This document shows, piece by piece, positions 5,954-13,601 of a DNA stretch of 28,226 nucleotides. Both the position numbers and the translations under genes were made by a program. Within the stretch, counting starts at the first letter, position 1, and the number at the start of each line of letters is the position of its first letter. The notes under the pieces are model-generated. The model did not search any database. It had not been told where the DNA came from and was given only the letters and a program-made list of their open reading frames with translations. Origin of the DNA: Oscillospiraceae bacterium (GTDB lineage: Bacteria > Bacillota > Clostridia > Oscillospirales > Ruminococcaceae); the NCBI GenBank assembly GCA_017544185.1, contig JAFYEQ010000012.1, positions 1-28,226 on the forward strand. The letters run 5' to 3'.

Positions 5954-6682
5954 TTATCTGTACCTTCTCATCATCTTGTAGATGAAGAACGCTACGCCGC
6001 CGACTGCTGCCACCGCGAGTACGATGAACAGTACGATGGAGAGCACGCGCCTCCAGGTGCTGGGCTTCTGCGCAAGGGAGGTGTCTATGTCGCCTACATT
6101 AGCGAGCTGCTTGCCGTAGTTGTCCTTGATGACCACATTGTCCACCAGGATCACATCGCCATTGAAGGGCTCGGTGATGGGGATCGAGATGCCGATCTTG
6201 TTGTCTGCCACGTTAGCGGGAACGGATACGGAAGCGGTCACCCACTTATCTGCCTCGGTGATGGGCACGTTCTGCGATACCCACTGCTGACCGTCAGCGA
6301 AGAGCGTGATGTTGGGAGTGGCCTTTATAGCAGCCTTGGTGGGCTTGATGTTCACTTCCAGGGTGTATCCTGCGAAGTTATTGAGGCCGAAGTCAGCGGA
6401 GTCGAAGTATATGCCGCCGTACTGGTTGGATATGCTGCTGGCGAAGTTCTCGCTGAACTTGAGGGCACGTCCCTCGAATGCGCCCTTGTCGGTCACGTCG
6501 AGAGCCAGACCCGTGTCGGAGGCGTTGCCGAACTTGTGCAGATAGGACATGGAGTCCTTGGTATCGAAGGCAAAGGTGGGCTTCTCCTTGGGAGCCTCGG
6601 TCTCAGCCTCGTCGGCGATGACAGCGGTGCTCATGGTGAATGCGGATGCAGCAGCTAATAATATAGACAATAACTTCTTCAT
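5954..6682 (-). CDS. Secreted, membrane-tethered beta-sandwich protein (possible carbohydrate binding)
   Basis: A 242-aa protein with a signal peptide (residues 1-23, cleavage near VIADEA), an acidic/proline linker, an extracellular beta-rich domain (about 40-190) and a C-terminal transmembrane helix (about 210-235) ending KMMRRYR. The topology is therefore outside-facing and anchored in the cytoplasmic membrane. The domain has jelly-roll-like features (GRALKFSENF, GGIYFDSADFGL, YTLEVNIKP, VILVDNVVIKDNYG) like carbohydrate-binding modules, but I cannot name a family. It lies downstream of the xyloglucan operon but has its own promoter, structured leader and terminator. AAGGGG precedes the ATG by about 11 bases. 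Compare the protein at 11227-11934, which has the same architecture. Confidence 0.8.
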   Translation of the reverse strand: MKKLLSILLAAASAFTMSTAVIADEAETEAPKEKPTFAFDTKDSMSYLHKFGNASDTGLALDVTDKGAFEGRALKFSENFASSISNQYGGIYFDSADFGLNNFAGYTLEVNIKPTKAAIKATPNITLFADGQQWVSQNVPITEADKWVTASVSVPANVADNKIGISIPITEPFNGDVILVDNVVIKDNYGKQLANVGDIDTSLAQKPSTWRRVLSIVLFIVLAVAAVGGVAFFIYKMMRRYR

Positions 6683-6714
6683 GATCTGTATACCCCTTAT
6701 AAGTAATGGATATC

Positions 6715-6777
6715 ATACTGCCTCTCCGAGATCGTACAGGCGGGGCCTCCGTCTGTGTCCGGTCCGTACAGCAGTAT
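6715..6777 (-). promoter_or_regulatory. Possible structured 5' leader of the tethered protein gene
   Basis: A long-range 7-bp stem (ATACTGC/GCAGTAT, 6715-6721 with 6771-6777) encloses an 8-bp hairpin (6736-6743 with 6749-6756, one G-U pair). It lies in the roughly 110-base leader between the promoter and the ribosome site. No known riboswitch was recognised. Confidence 0.35.
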
Positions 6778-6797
6778 CAGGTGATGACACCTATTAT

Positions 6798-6826
6798 ATT
6801 TTATAGCATTTTTGCAGGTTTGTCAA
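6798..6826 (-). promoter_or_regulatory. Promoter of the tethered beta-sandwich gene
   Basis: On the minus strand TTGACA (6821-6826), 17 bases, TAAAAT (6798-6803). It separates this gene transcriptionally from the upstream xyloglucan operon. Confidence 0.8.
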
Positions 6827-6885
6827 TAGATGTTCCATTTTTTTATAAATATCGTCGAAATATACATATTACGCCGCAGGATCCG

Positions 6886-7503
6886 TCATCCTTCTCCTCT
6901 GTTGTCCTTCTCGATCTTGTCGAATATCCCGTTGGCTACCCAGCTGATGGTGTACATCACCAGCACGGGACCTACTATGATGCCTATGATGATGGTGGTG
7001 CCGTTCCATATGAACAGGGCGATCTCGGCTGCCACGGCTACGGCGAGCAGCAGGGAACGGAAAAAGTACTTCATCGACATCCTGAACGAGTTGCGTATGG
7101 TATTTATCAGCGTGTTCTCATATCGGGCGATCAGCGGATATGCATACAGCAGTGAGAACGTGAACACATATATCGCTATCATCGCGATGATAAGGAACAC
7201 CACGCCATTCTCCGCGTGTATCAGCTGGAGATCCAGGTATACCGCCCATATGCACAGCAGGGTGATGAAGGTCATGGCGATGCCCTGTTTCAAGTTGCTC
7301 TTAAATGCCTTGAAGAAATCAGCGGCGATCTTGCCCTCCTCATCGCGCACCATAGCAAGGGTCACGCTGAAAGCGGCGGCGGTGGAGGCGCCGAGAGTTA
7401 TGACGGGCAAAGAGCAAAGCAACCACAGCAGCTCCAGCTTCACGCAGTCCGTGAAGCGCACCATGAACTTGTAGAGCTTCCCATCGGGTGAGAATATCTT
7501 CAT
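6886..7503 (-). CDS. YesL/DUF624-family membrane protein
   Basis: A 206-aa integral membrane protein with five to six hydrophobic segments. The start MKIFSPDGKLYKFMVRFTDCVKLELLW is the hallmark of the YesL (DUF624) family, whose members sit in carbohydrate-utilisation operons, often with two-component regulators or ABC transporters. Their biochemical role is not known. The start was set at the ATG at 7503: it begins four bases after the stop of the SGNH gene, so translation is probably coupled, and it gives the usual family length. A longer ORF to 7590 lies inside the upstream gene. It is the last gene of the GH74 operon; no sharp terminator is visible before the next promoter. Confidence 0.85.
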   Translation of the reverse strand: MKIFSPDGKLYKFMVRFTDCVKLELLWLLCSLPVITLGASTAAAFSVTLAMVRDEEGKIAADFFKAFKSNLKQGIAMTFITLLCIWAVYLDLQLIHAENGVVFLIIAMIAIYVFTFSLLYAYPLIARYENTLINTIRNSFRMSMKYFFRSLLLAVAVAAEIALFIWNGTTIIIGIIVGPVLVMYTISWVANGIFDKIEKDNRGEG

Positions 7504-7507
7504 GGGA

Positions 7508-8263
7508 TCAGAACAGTCCGTTACCGATGACCTTAGCAGCGAACCTGCCCTCGAGCCGCTGGCCCGGGAGGTCGGGATGCAGGCCGTCACGGAGATATCT
7601 TCCCGGAGCGCCTATGTTCTCGAACTTTTCGCATATGCCGCAGCCGTGGTAGCAGTCTACTACCTGTGCGGACATAGCCTTGGCGATATATGTCAGGTTA
7701 TCGGTGATGCGTGCGTTCTTGGCGTTATGTTCGGGGTCTCCGGACTGTACGGGAGTGAGCACGAATATACGGCAGTCGGGGAACTCCTCCATTATACGCT
7801 GTATGCACCAGCGGACGGCGCCCGACTCGGTGAACAGATCCACATCATCCAGCCCCTTGCCCGCAAGAGCCTCATCGGCGTCGCCAAGACAGTCAAGGCT
7901 GTCATTGGTGCCCAGCGCGAAGGCGAACACATCGGGGACAGGCGCCTTGCCCGTGAGCACGTCGTCTATGAAGCGCTCTATGTGTACCACAGCACAGTTG
8001 TTGGCACGCTTCTGCATCTCGGAGATATCATCCGTAGGTTCCCAGCCGTCGCTGATGCCAGCAAATCCCGGGTCGTTCCAGCTCTGAGTGGTGACTGTGG
8101 TGTCCCCCACGGGGATATGTCTCTTGTACCATACGGCGCTGCCTACGGCCACATTGTGATGGGAGGCAAAGCCCAGTATATCGGTGACGTGGCGGCTCCA
8201 CTGCTCGCCTGCGGTGATGCTGTCGCCGTCCACGCCGAAGTTCAGGGTAGGATATGTATCCAT
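7508..8263 (-). CDS. SGNH/GDSL-type esterase (probable carbohydrate deacylase)
   Basis: A 251-aa hydrolase without a signal peptide, hence cytoplasmic. The block I nucleophile is in FGVDGDSITAGEQW (GDS, Ser near residue 15), block III is FALGTNDS, and block V is RDGLHPDLPG with the catalytic Asp-x-x-His. The oxyanion glycine is probably in the AVGSAVW region. Members of this superfamily include acetylxylan and acetylxyloglucan esterases. Operon membership with GH74 makes deacetylation of imported xyloglucan oligosaccharides the best guess. GAAAGG lies about ten bases before the ATG, and only five bases separate it from the upstream stop. Confidence 0.85.
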   Translation of the reverse strand: MDTYPTLNFGVDGDSITAGEQWSRHVTDILGFASHHNVAVGSAVWYKRHIPVGDTTVTTQSWNDPGFAGISDGWEPTDDISEMQKRANNCAVVHIERFIDDVLTGKAPVPDVFAFALGTNDSLDCLGDADEALAGKGLDDVDLFTESGAVRWCIQRIMEEFPDCRIFVLTPVQSGDPEHNAKNARITDNLTYIAKAMSAQVVDCYHGCGICEKFENIGAPGRYLRDGLHPDLPGQRLEGRFAAKVIGNGLF

Positions 8264-8268
8264 ATCGT

Positions 8269-8949
8269 TCAGCCTTTCATGATGTATTTATGTATCGCGC
8301 TCTCGTCTGCGTCGGGACAAAGGGACTGCAGATGAGAGACTATGATGTCGTATGACTCGGCGGGCTCTCTGGAGTAGGCCCGCTCTGTGAAGCTGTCGCC
8401 GAAGAAGCGCTCCGGGGTGGAATACTCAGCCACGCCCCAGCCGTAGGTGCTGCCGCTGCGGTCGGTCATATACACGAAGTCGGATATCAGTACGTAGCAC
8501 TGGGACTGGAGACGTATCATCCCGCTGTCGAAGCCCTTGTTGCCACCTTTGCGGTAGTCGCCGAGGCGTTTCAGCGTTTTGGATATCACAGGCTCGTTGG
8601 CGCTCAGCAGATCATATAGCTGCTTGTCGGCGTATCTTACCAGTCCGTCGTCGTAGCGGGCATCGAAGTCATAGCCGTCCCGCCTGAAGTTGGCCAGCTC
8701 CGCGTAGAGGTCCTCCCGCATGAAGCAGGCCTTGCCGCCGAAGAGCTTGCCGTAGGCGCAGTGCGTGTCACGTATGACGCTGCCCTTCCATTCCCAGGCA
8801 CCTTCTGTGCTCCCGAACCACAGCTCGGGGAGGATATGCTCCTCTATGGAGAAGCCCGGGAGAGAGTTCATAAAGTACGGCAGTATCCCGTATCTGTCCA
8901 CAGCCTCCTCCATGGCGGAGAGACTGTCTATGATAAGTCCGTCGAGCAT
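8269..8949 (-). CDS. AlkZ-related protein of unknown function
   Basis: A 226-aa soluble protein. The start is the ATG at 8949, preceded by AAGGGGC at the right distance; the longer ORF to 8991 begins inside the GH74 gene. The sequence pattern (RYGILPYF near the start, WEWKGSVIRDTHCAYGKLFGGKACFMREDLY, then GMIRLQSQCYVLISDF and YGWGVAEYSTPERFFGD) resembles what databases call AlkZ-related proteins, distant relatives of the HTH_42 glycosylases of the AlkZ/AlkX type. This assignment is from memory and is not certain. A DNA-glycosylase-like protein is odd inside a xyloglucan operon; a regulatory or unrelated role is possible. Confidence 0.6.
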   Translation of the reverse strand: MLDGLIIDSLSAMEEAVDRYGILPYFMNSLPGFSIEEHILPELWFGSTEGAWEWKGSVIRDTHCAYGKLFGGKACFMREDLYAELANFRRDGYDFDARYDDGLVRYADKQLYDLLSANEPVISKTLKRLGDYRKGGNKGFDSGMIRLQSQCYVLISDFVYMTDRSGSTYGWGVAEYSTPERFFGDSFTERAYSREPAESYDIIVSHLQSLCPDADESAIHKYIMKG

Positions 8950-8965
8950 ACAGTGCCCCTTACGA

Positions 8966-11197
8966 TCAGTCAGCGGAAGATGGCTGTTCATTCTTGTCGA
9001 AATACGCTATGCCCAGTCCTACGGTGGACATATAGCATCTTCCGTATACGTTCATATCCCCTGCGACGAATTCTCCGTTGCCGATGCCGCCGAAGATATG
9101 TCTGTCATCGTTCACGCGCTCCCAGGTCTCGCCCCTGTCCTCGGTCATGTACAGTCCTTCGGCGTCGCTGTCCTTGGGAGTGCCCCATACGTATATCACG
9201 CAGGGATCGCCGTCGTTCTTGGGCCTGCCTGTGCCCACAGCGGCACAGTACTTGAGCCCGGGTATCAGAGCCATGTTCTCGCCTGCGTCGTCGGTGGTCA
9301 GGAGCCCCATGCCGCCTGCGGGTATGTATACCCTGCCTGCAGTGCCGGGCTCCAGCGCCAGACGCTTCTGCTTGGCGGAGGTGTCGTACTTGCGCTTGAA
9401 GGTCTTGCCCTTGTCATGGCTCACGTAGAATACGCCGTTGGCACAGCCGTAGACTATGTCGGGATCGGCGGTATCGCCAATGAGGTATACATTGCCATTG
9501 CCTGCCACGCCCTGCACCTTGTTCCAGGTCTTGCCCCAGTCATCGGTCTGGTATGCGAGCATACTGTTGGACGGCGACCATATCAAAGACGAGCCGTCCG
9601 CGGTGAGCGCCACTTTGCCCTCATATAAGGTCTTGTCGGGATCGGGTGAGTTGGTGATGTCCGTCCAGCTCTTACCGTCGTCGGTGGTATAGGTAAGGAG
9701 CATCTGGCTGTCCGAGCCGCCCACCTTGACCCATATATCGTTGTTCTGAGCTGCTATGGCAAGGGAGGTGGTGGTGCCTATCCGTCTGGCGTGGCGGGGA
9801 GCGGAGGCGTGTATATCCTCATGCACGAAGCCATCGTAGTCGCCGATGGCACTTACCGGGGGATGATCCTTGAAGGATACTATATCCAGCGGCACTGTTT
9901 CCTCTATGCCCTTCGACTCGAAGTAGAAGTCGGGCTTCTCGTCCCAGATGTCATCACAGGCGAATATGCCGTTGCCGGAGTTGACGAGGATCCTGTCGGG
10001 ATCGCTGCTGTCCATGGCAAGGCAGGAGCACCAGTGTATGGCACAGTCCTCGATCCAGGTCATGCCGTCATTGACGGACATGGTGTAGTCGGCTATCTGC
10101 TCCCAGGTGGCGCCACCGTCGGTGGAGCGGTAGAATATATCGCCGAAGGCGCCGTTGGGCTGCTCCTTCCATACCTCCGAGGTGACGAGGACTATATGGT
10201 CGTCGTTCTTCGGATCTATGACGATATCGCCTATGGTGACGTTGTCGGCGGGCAGCAGCTCTGCGGTATCTTTATCCACATCTATACGGTACAGACCGCC
10301 TGTCATGCTGTTCCACGGGCCCTCGTTGTTGCCGCAGCTGACATACAGTCTCCCCTTGGAGTCCAGGTCGAAGCGCTGGGGCATGAAGCGGTGCATATCC
10401 TCATGCACCGTGCCGATGGGAGCCCAGGTGGTGCCTCCGTCCTCGGATATGTAGATATTGTTCTCCGATCTTTCCGAGACGCCTGCGTATATGCGGGACG
10501 TCCTGCCGTCCTTGGTCTTGGAGCCGTCGAAGAGCACGATGTTTATGCCGTTCTCGTTCTTGGTGGAGGTCACGGGGAACTCGACGGGGGAGAAGCTCCT
10601 GCCGCCGTCTTCGGAGCGTATCATGCCGCCCGTGCGCCCACCGATAAGTATCACGTCGGGGTCGTTGGGGTCGACGGCTATGCGCTCGCCGTTGCCGCGT
10701 CCCATGCCGTTGCCGTGGACACGGATCATATCCGACACGTCCACGCGGTCGAAGGTATCACCGTAGTCATGTGATACGAACACGCAGGTCTTGCCGCCCG
10801 AGAAGTAGGACGTGCCTGCGATCATGTATACGTTCGCTGCATTGTTGGGGTCGACGGCTATGCCGTCTACACCTAAGAGCCCCACGTCATCTGCGGAGAT
10901 ATCCAGGCTCAGGGACTTCCAGCTCTGCGCCTTGGTGTCCCAGCGATAGGCGCCGCCCACGTCGGTGCGGGCATAGAAAAGGTCGGGCTCGTTGGTGGAG
11001 ATGATGCCCGTGACGAACCCGCCGCCGCCGATGGCCACCTGTCCGCAGTTCCAGCCGACCGAGGCGCTCTCGTCGGTCAGAGAGGCAGTCCCCGTATCAC
11101 CGTCCGCAGCAGGAGCGCCTGCGGACGGATCTCCTGCTGCCTGTGTGCATGCAGACAGCAGGAGAGCGGCGAGGACGATGGATAGCTTTTTGTTCAT
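8966..11197 (-). CDS. GH74 xyloglucanase, surface lipoprotein
   Basis: A 743-aa endo-acting enzyme expected to cut the beta-1,4-glucan backbone of xyloglucan at the cell surface. The signal peptide ends in lipobox LLLSAC, with Cys17 as the lipidated residue. A flexible Gly/Ala/Asp linker follows, then two seven-bladed propellers with repeated Asp-box motifs (SEDGGRSF, SEDGGTTW, STDGGATW, TTDDGKSW, TDDWGKTW, SHDKGKTF, TEDRGETW). The likely catalytic base is D79 in YARTDVGGAYRW and the acid is probably D453 in SAIGDYDGFVHED; both assignments rest on family knowledge. The start is the ATG at 11197 after AAAGGA; the 11-residue extension lacks a ribosome site. There is no dockerin, so it is cell-anchored and not cellulosomal. 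Confidence 0.93.
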   Translation of the reverse strand: MNKKLSIVLAALLLSACTQAAGDPSAGAPAADGDTGTASLTDESASVGWNCGQVAIGGGGFVTGIISTNEPDLFYARTDVGGAYRWDTKAQSWKSLSLDISADDVGLLGVDGIAVDPNNAANVYMIAGTSYFSGGKTCVFVSHDYGDTFDRVDVSDMIRVHGNGMGRGNGERIAVDPNDPDVILIGGRTGGMIRSEDGGRSFSPVEFPVTSTKNENGINIVLFDGSKTKDGRTSRIYAGVSERSENNIYISEDGGTTWAPIGTVHEDMHRFMPQRFDLDSKGRLYVSCGNNEGPWNSMTGGLYRIDVDKDTAELLPADNVTIGDIVIDPKNDDHIVLVTSEVWKEQPNGAFGDIFYRSTDGGATWEQIADYTMSVNDGMTWIEDCAIHWCSCLAMDSSDPDRILVNSGNGIFACDDIWDEKPDFYFESKGIEETVPLDIVSFKDHPPVSAIGDYDGFVHEDIHASAPRHARRIGTTTSLAIAAQNNDIWVKVGGSDSQMLLTYTTDDGKSWTDITNSPDPDKTLYEGKVALTADGSSLIWSPSNSMLAYQTDDWGKTWNKVQGVAGNGNVYLIGDTADPDIVYGCANGVFYVSHDKGKTFKRKYDTSAKQKRLALEPGTAGRVYIPAGGMGLLTTDDAGENMALIPGLKYCAAVGTGRPKNDGDPCVIYVWGTPKDSDAEGLYMTEDRGETWERVNDDRHIFGGIGNGEFVAGDMNVYGRCYMSTVGLGIAYFDKNEQPSSAD

Positions 11198-11226
11198 ACG
11201 TTCTTGTCCTTTGTGATGCTCGTGCA

Positions 11227-11934
11227 TCAATATCCCTTTTCGTTGTGCTTCTTGAGGAATACGATCACACCGACGACGATGAGGACCACAGCCACTACAG
11301 CTGCAGCGACGCCGATAACGATGCCGATAGAGCCGCCCTCATCGGGAGCGTTGGCCTCTATGTCGGCGGCCTTTGCTGCCGTGCCGTGCTGAGGTACGGC
11401 TGCCTCGGGGCTGCCGGGCACCTGGGAGCGGTCGATGTTGGTGACGGTCAGGCCCACCAGCTTGAGCTTGGTGCCTGTATCGCCGATATTTATGGCATAT
11501 ACCGTGGAGAAGTCTGAGGTGCCATAAGCCTCTACTATATCGTCATACTTGAAGACAGCGGTGGTGTCGGTGTACTCTGCGGGCGCTACCTTTGCCCAGT
11601 CCTTAGCGCCCTCGGGCCTCGGGTCGTTGCTCTGCCAGGTCTGCCATATCAGCTCGATGGGAGCAGAGCCCTCGTTCATAGGCTCGCCCTCGTACCTGAA
11701 CTCGGCGATGACCTCGGACTGCGGGGTCATCCAAAGGGGGTTGAAGTGGTACTCGTTCTCGCCTTTGCCCTCCAGCGGGGTATACTCGATGAAGGACTGC
11801 TTCCAGTCGCCGTTGGTCTGCTTCGCGCTCGACACGTCGAAGGTGTAGCTCTCGGCAGAAACGCTCATGCCCAGGAGCAGCGATGAAAGGAATACGATCA
11901 GTATCAGTATCAATAGCTTTATCTGCTTGTTCAT
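11227..11934 (-). CDS. Secreted, membrane-tethered module protein, first gene of the xyloglucan operon
   Basis: A 235-aa protein with a signal peptide (1-27, cleavage near SVSAES), an extracellular domain of about 150 residues, a low-complexity linker and a C-terminal transmembrane helix (about 203-227) followed by KKHNEKGY. The domain has many aromatic and acidic residues (FNPLWMTPQSEV, IELIWQTWQ) and ends in FKYDDIVEAYG...STVYAINIGDTG..LKLVGLTVTN. That pattern recalls non-catalytic modules of Ruminococcus glycoside hydrolases; this is my recollection only. The ATG follows GGAGGGTAGTT. The GH74 gene begins 29 bases downstream, so they are co-expressed. A polysaccharide-holding role is inferred. 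Confidence 0.82.
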   Translation of the reverse strand: MNKQIKLLILILIVFLSSLLLGMSVSAESYTFDVSSAKQTNGDWKQSFIEYTPLEGKGENEYHFNPLWMTPQSEVIAEFRYEGEPMNEGSAPIELIWQTWQSNDPRPEGAKDWAKVAPAEYTDTTAVFKYDDIVEAYGTSDFSTVYAINIGDTGTKLKLVGLTVTNIDRSQVPGSPEAAVPQHGTAAKAADIEANAPDEGGSIGIVIGVAAAVVAVVLIVVGVIVFLKKHNEKGY

Positions 11935-11967
11935 AACTACCCTCCATGATCATATACTTCTACTTCT

Positions 11968-11996
11968 ATTTTATTACAGATCTCGCAAAATGTCAA
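11968..11996 (-). promoter_or_regulatory. Promoter of the xyloglucan (GH74) operon
   Basis: On the minus strand TTGACA (11991-11996), 17 bases, TAAAAT (11968-11973). It drives the five genes from 11934 down to 6886. Confidence 0.8.
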
Positions 11997-12014
11997 GGGC
12001 CTGAGAGCAAAATA

Positions 12015-12028
12015 TGGGAACGTTTTCA
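12015..12028. promoter_or_regulatory. LacI/CcpA-like operator (near-cre site)
   Basis: TGGGAACGTTTTCA matches the cre consensus TGNAANCGNWWNCA except at one position, and has the central CG typical of LacI-family operators. It lies about 20 bases upstream of the xyloglucan operon -35 box and about 95 bases upstream of the ftsZ promoter. Carbon control of the operon is inferred. Confidence 0.4.
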
Positions 12029-12123
12029 TTGCCGCGGCAGAGGACAGCCGCGCTTTAGCAGATGGTCTGTATCCGCGTATCTTGTCCGTTCGCCGAGATA
12101 TAAAATTTTTTTTGAAAAAACAC

Positions 12124-12152
12124 TTGAAAAATGCTGTGGGATATGTTACAAT
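12124..12152 (+). promoter_or_regulatory. Promoter of ftsZ
   Basis: TTGAAA (12124-12129), 17 bases, TACAAT (12147-12152). The leader is about 70 bases. Confidence 0.75.
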
Positions 12153-12225
12153 AGGATATGATATGTTGAAAACTGGGCACGTATGTATATGCGTGTTTTA
12201 GATAGGGTAGTAGGAGGACTTTGTA

Positions 12226-13326
12226 ATGGCGATCATAGTCGATAACGACACCAACGGGTTCGAAGAGATCATAAAGGTCGTAGGAGTTGGCGGCGGCGGC
12301 GGCAATGCAGTCAACCGCATGATAGAGAAGGGCATCCAGGGCGTCCAGTACGTGGCTGTGAATACCGATGCCAAGGCTCTCAACCTCTCCGCAGCCGATG
12401 CCAAGGTGCAGATCGGTGTCAAGCTCACCGGAGGCAAGGGCGCCGGTGCCAAGCGCGAGGTCGGCAAGCAGAGCGCCGAGGAGAACCGCGATGAGATCAA
12501 AGCGGCCCTCGCAGGCTCCGATATGGTGTTCATCACCGCAGGTATGGGTGGCGGTACAGGTACAGGCGCAGCTCCCGTAGTAGCTGAGATAGCTAAGGAG
12601 ATGGGCATACTCACTGTAGCTGTAGTGACCAAGCCCTTCGAGTTCGAGCAGAAGAAGAAGATGCAGACCGCTCTTGCGGGCATAGATGAACTCAAGGGAC
12701 ATGTAGACTCCCTCATAGTCATCCCCAACCAGAGGCTCCTGGATCTCCAGGATGAGACCCTTACATGGCCTCAGGCGATGGATATGGCCAATGACATACT
12801 CAACGTCGGCGTCAAGTCCATAGCAGAGCTTATCACAGTAGCAGGCGAGATCAACGTAGACTTCGCCGATGTACGCACCATCATGGAGGACGCAGGCTAC
12901 GCGCATATGGCAGTAGGCCACGGCGAGGGCAAGGAGAAGGCAGGCGATGTAGCACAGCAGATCATAGCATCCCCGCTGCTCGAGACCTCTATATCCAGCG
13001 CTACCAAGCTGCTGATCAACGTGGTATCCTCCGCAGACGTACCTCTTATGGAGATCAACAATGCCATAGATATGATCACCGAGGCAGCAGATCCCGATGT
13101 AGACGTTATCTTCGGTAAGTCCACCGATCCCGATATGCGCGATGAGATGACCATCACCGTCATCGCTGCAGCTTTCCGCAACGAGTTCGCTCCCGCACAG
13201 CCCGCTGTGACTGCGGCTCCCGTGGTATCGTCCAGCGTCGAGATGGTGCCCGCTGCTCCCGTTTCCAAGCCCACTTATATCACTGAAGACTACAGCGTGT
13301 TTTTCAATATGTTAAATAACCTGTGA
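12226..13326 (+). CDS. ftsZ: Cell division GTPase FtsZ
   Basis: A 366-aa tubulin-like GTPase that polymerises into the Z-ring at mid-cell. The GTP-binding signature GGGTGTG is at residues 108-114, the N-terminal phosphate-binding VVGVGGGGGNAVN is at 18-30, and the catalytic T7 loop NVDFADV is at 210-216. A short Ala/Pro/Val linker (from about 325) leads to the C-terminus TEDYSVFFNMLNNL. That end does not match the usual Firmicute tail (LDIPTFLRNR type) that binds SepF or FtsA, which is unusual. GGAGG precedes the ATG by nine bases. The gene stands alone with its own promoter and terminator, outside any mur/fts cluster. Confidence 0.96.
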   Translation: MAIIVDNDTNGFEEIIKVVGVGGGGGNAVNRMIEKGIQGVQYVAVNTDAKALNLSAADAKVQIGVKLTGGKGAGAKREVGKQSAEENRDEIKAALAGSDMVFITAGMGGGTGTGAAPVVAEIAKEMGILTVAVVTKPFEFEQKKKMQTALAGIDELKGHVDSLIVIPNQRLLDLQDETLTWPQAMDMANDILNVGVKSIAELITVAGEINVDFADVRTIMEDAGYAHMAVGHGEGKEKAGDVAQQIIASPLLETSISSATKLLINVVSSADVPLMEINNAIDMITEAADPDVDVIFGKSTDPDMRDEMTITVIAAAFRNEFAPAQPAVTAAPVVSSSVEMVPAAPVSKPTYITEDYSVFFNMLNNL

Positions 13327-13351
13327 TGTGAGCACTGATGATATGAAAGTT

Positions 13352-13385
13352 ATCCGCCGTCGGTTTTCCGACGGCGGATGTTTTA
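13352..13385 (+). terminator. Intrinsic terminator of ftsZ
   Basis: Twelve-base perfect arms (13352-13363 and 13368-13379) with a TTTT loop, followed by GTTTTA. Confidence 0.88.
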
Positions 13386-13398
13386 TACTCACGTTCGT

Positions 13399-13433
13399 TT
13401 ATGAAAAGCCGCTCTCCCATGGGAAGAGCGGCT
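13399..13433 (-). terminator. Terminator of the beta-helix/peptide operon
   Basis: On the minus strand GAGCCGCTCTTCCC, then ATGGGAGAGCGGCTTTTC: a strong stem followed by a T-run, 15 bases after the stop of the 46-aa peptide gene. Confidence 0.8.
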
Positions 13434-13448
13434 CATACTCACTGCATC

Positions 13449-13589
13449 TTACAGTATGATCACATGATCGGGATCTTCATTGGTATAGTCATCATATTGC
13501 GCCGAGAAAGACATGCTTTCGGTAGACAATATCATCACATCGGTCTCCCCGAACTCGATGATCTCTATTTCAGGAGTCATGTATATCAT
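13449..13589 (-). CDS. 46-aa acidic peptide downstream of the beta-helix protein
   Basis: A short gene (MIYMTPEIEIIEFGETDVMI, then LSTESMSFSAQYDDYTNEDPDHVIIL) with a good ribosome site, AAAGGAG seven bases before the ATG. It starts 12 bases after the stop of the beta-helix gene and ends just before the operon terminator, so it is co-transcribed. The opening YxxPEIExIEFxxxDVI pattern recurs, to my recollection, at the N-terminus of many short Clostridia proteins of unknown role, some of them suspected peptide precursors. It has no signal peptide and no Cys. The C-terminal half is rich in Asp, Glu and Tyr. Function unknown. Confidence 0.7.
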   Translation of the reverse strand: MIYMTPEIEIIEFGETDVMILSTESMSFSAQYDDYTNEDPDHVIIL

Positions 13590-13601
13590 TTGCTATCTCC
13601 T

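Noticed and set aside
12055..12921. A 288-codon minus-strand frame over the ftsZ 5' region
   Set aside because: It is antisense to a conserved gene and crosses its promoter; no domain is recognisable.
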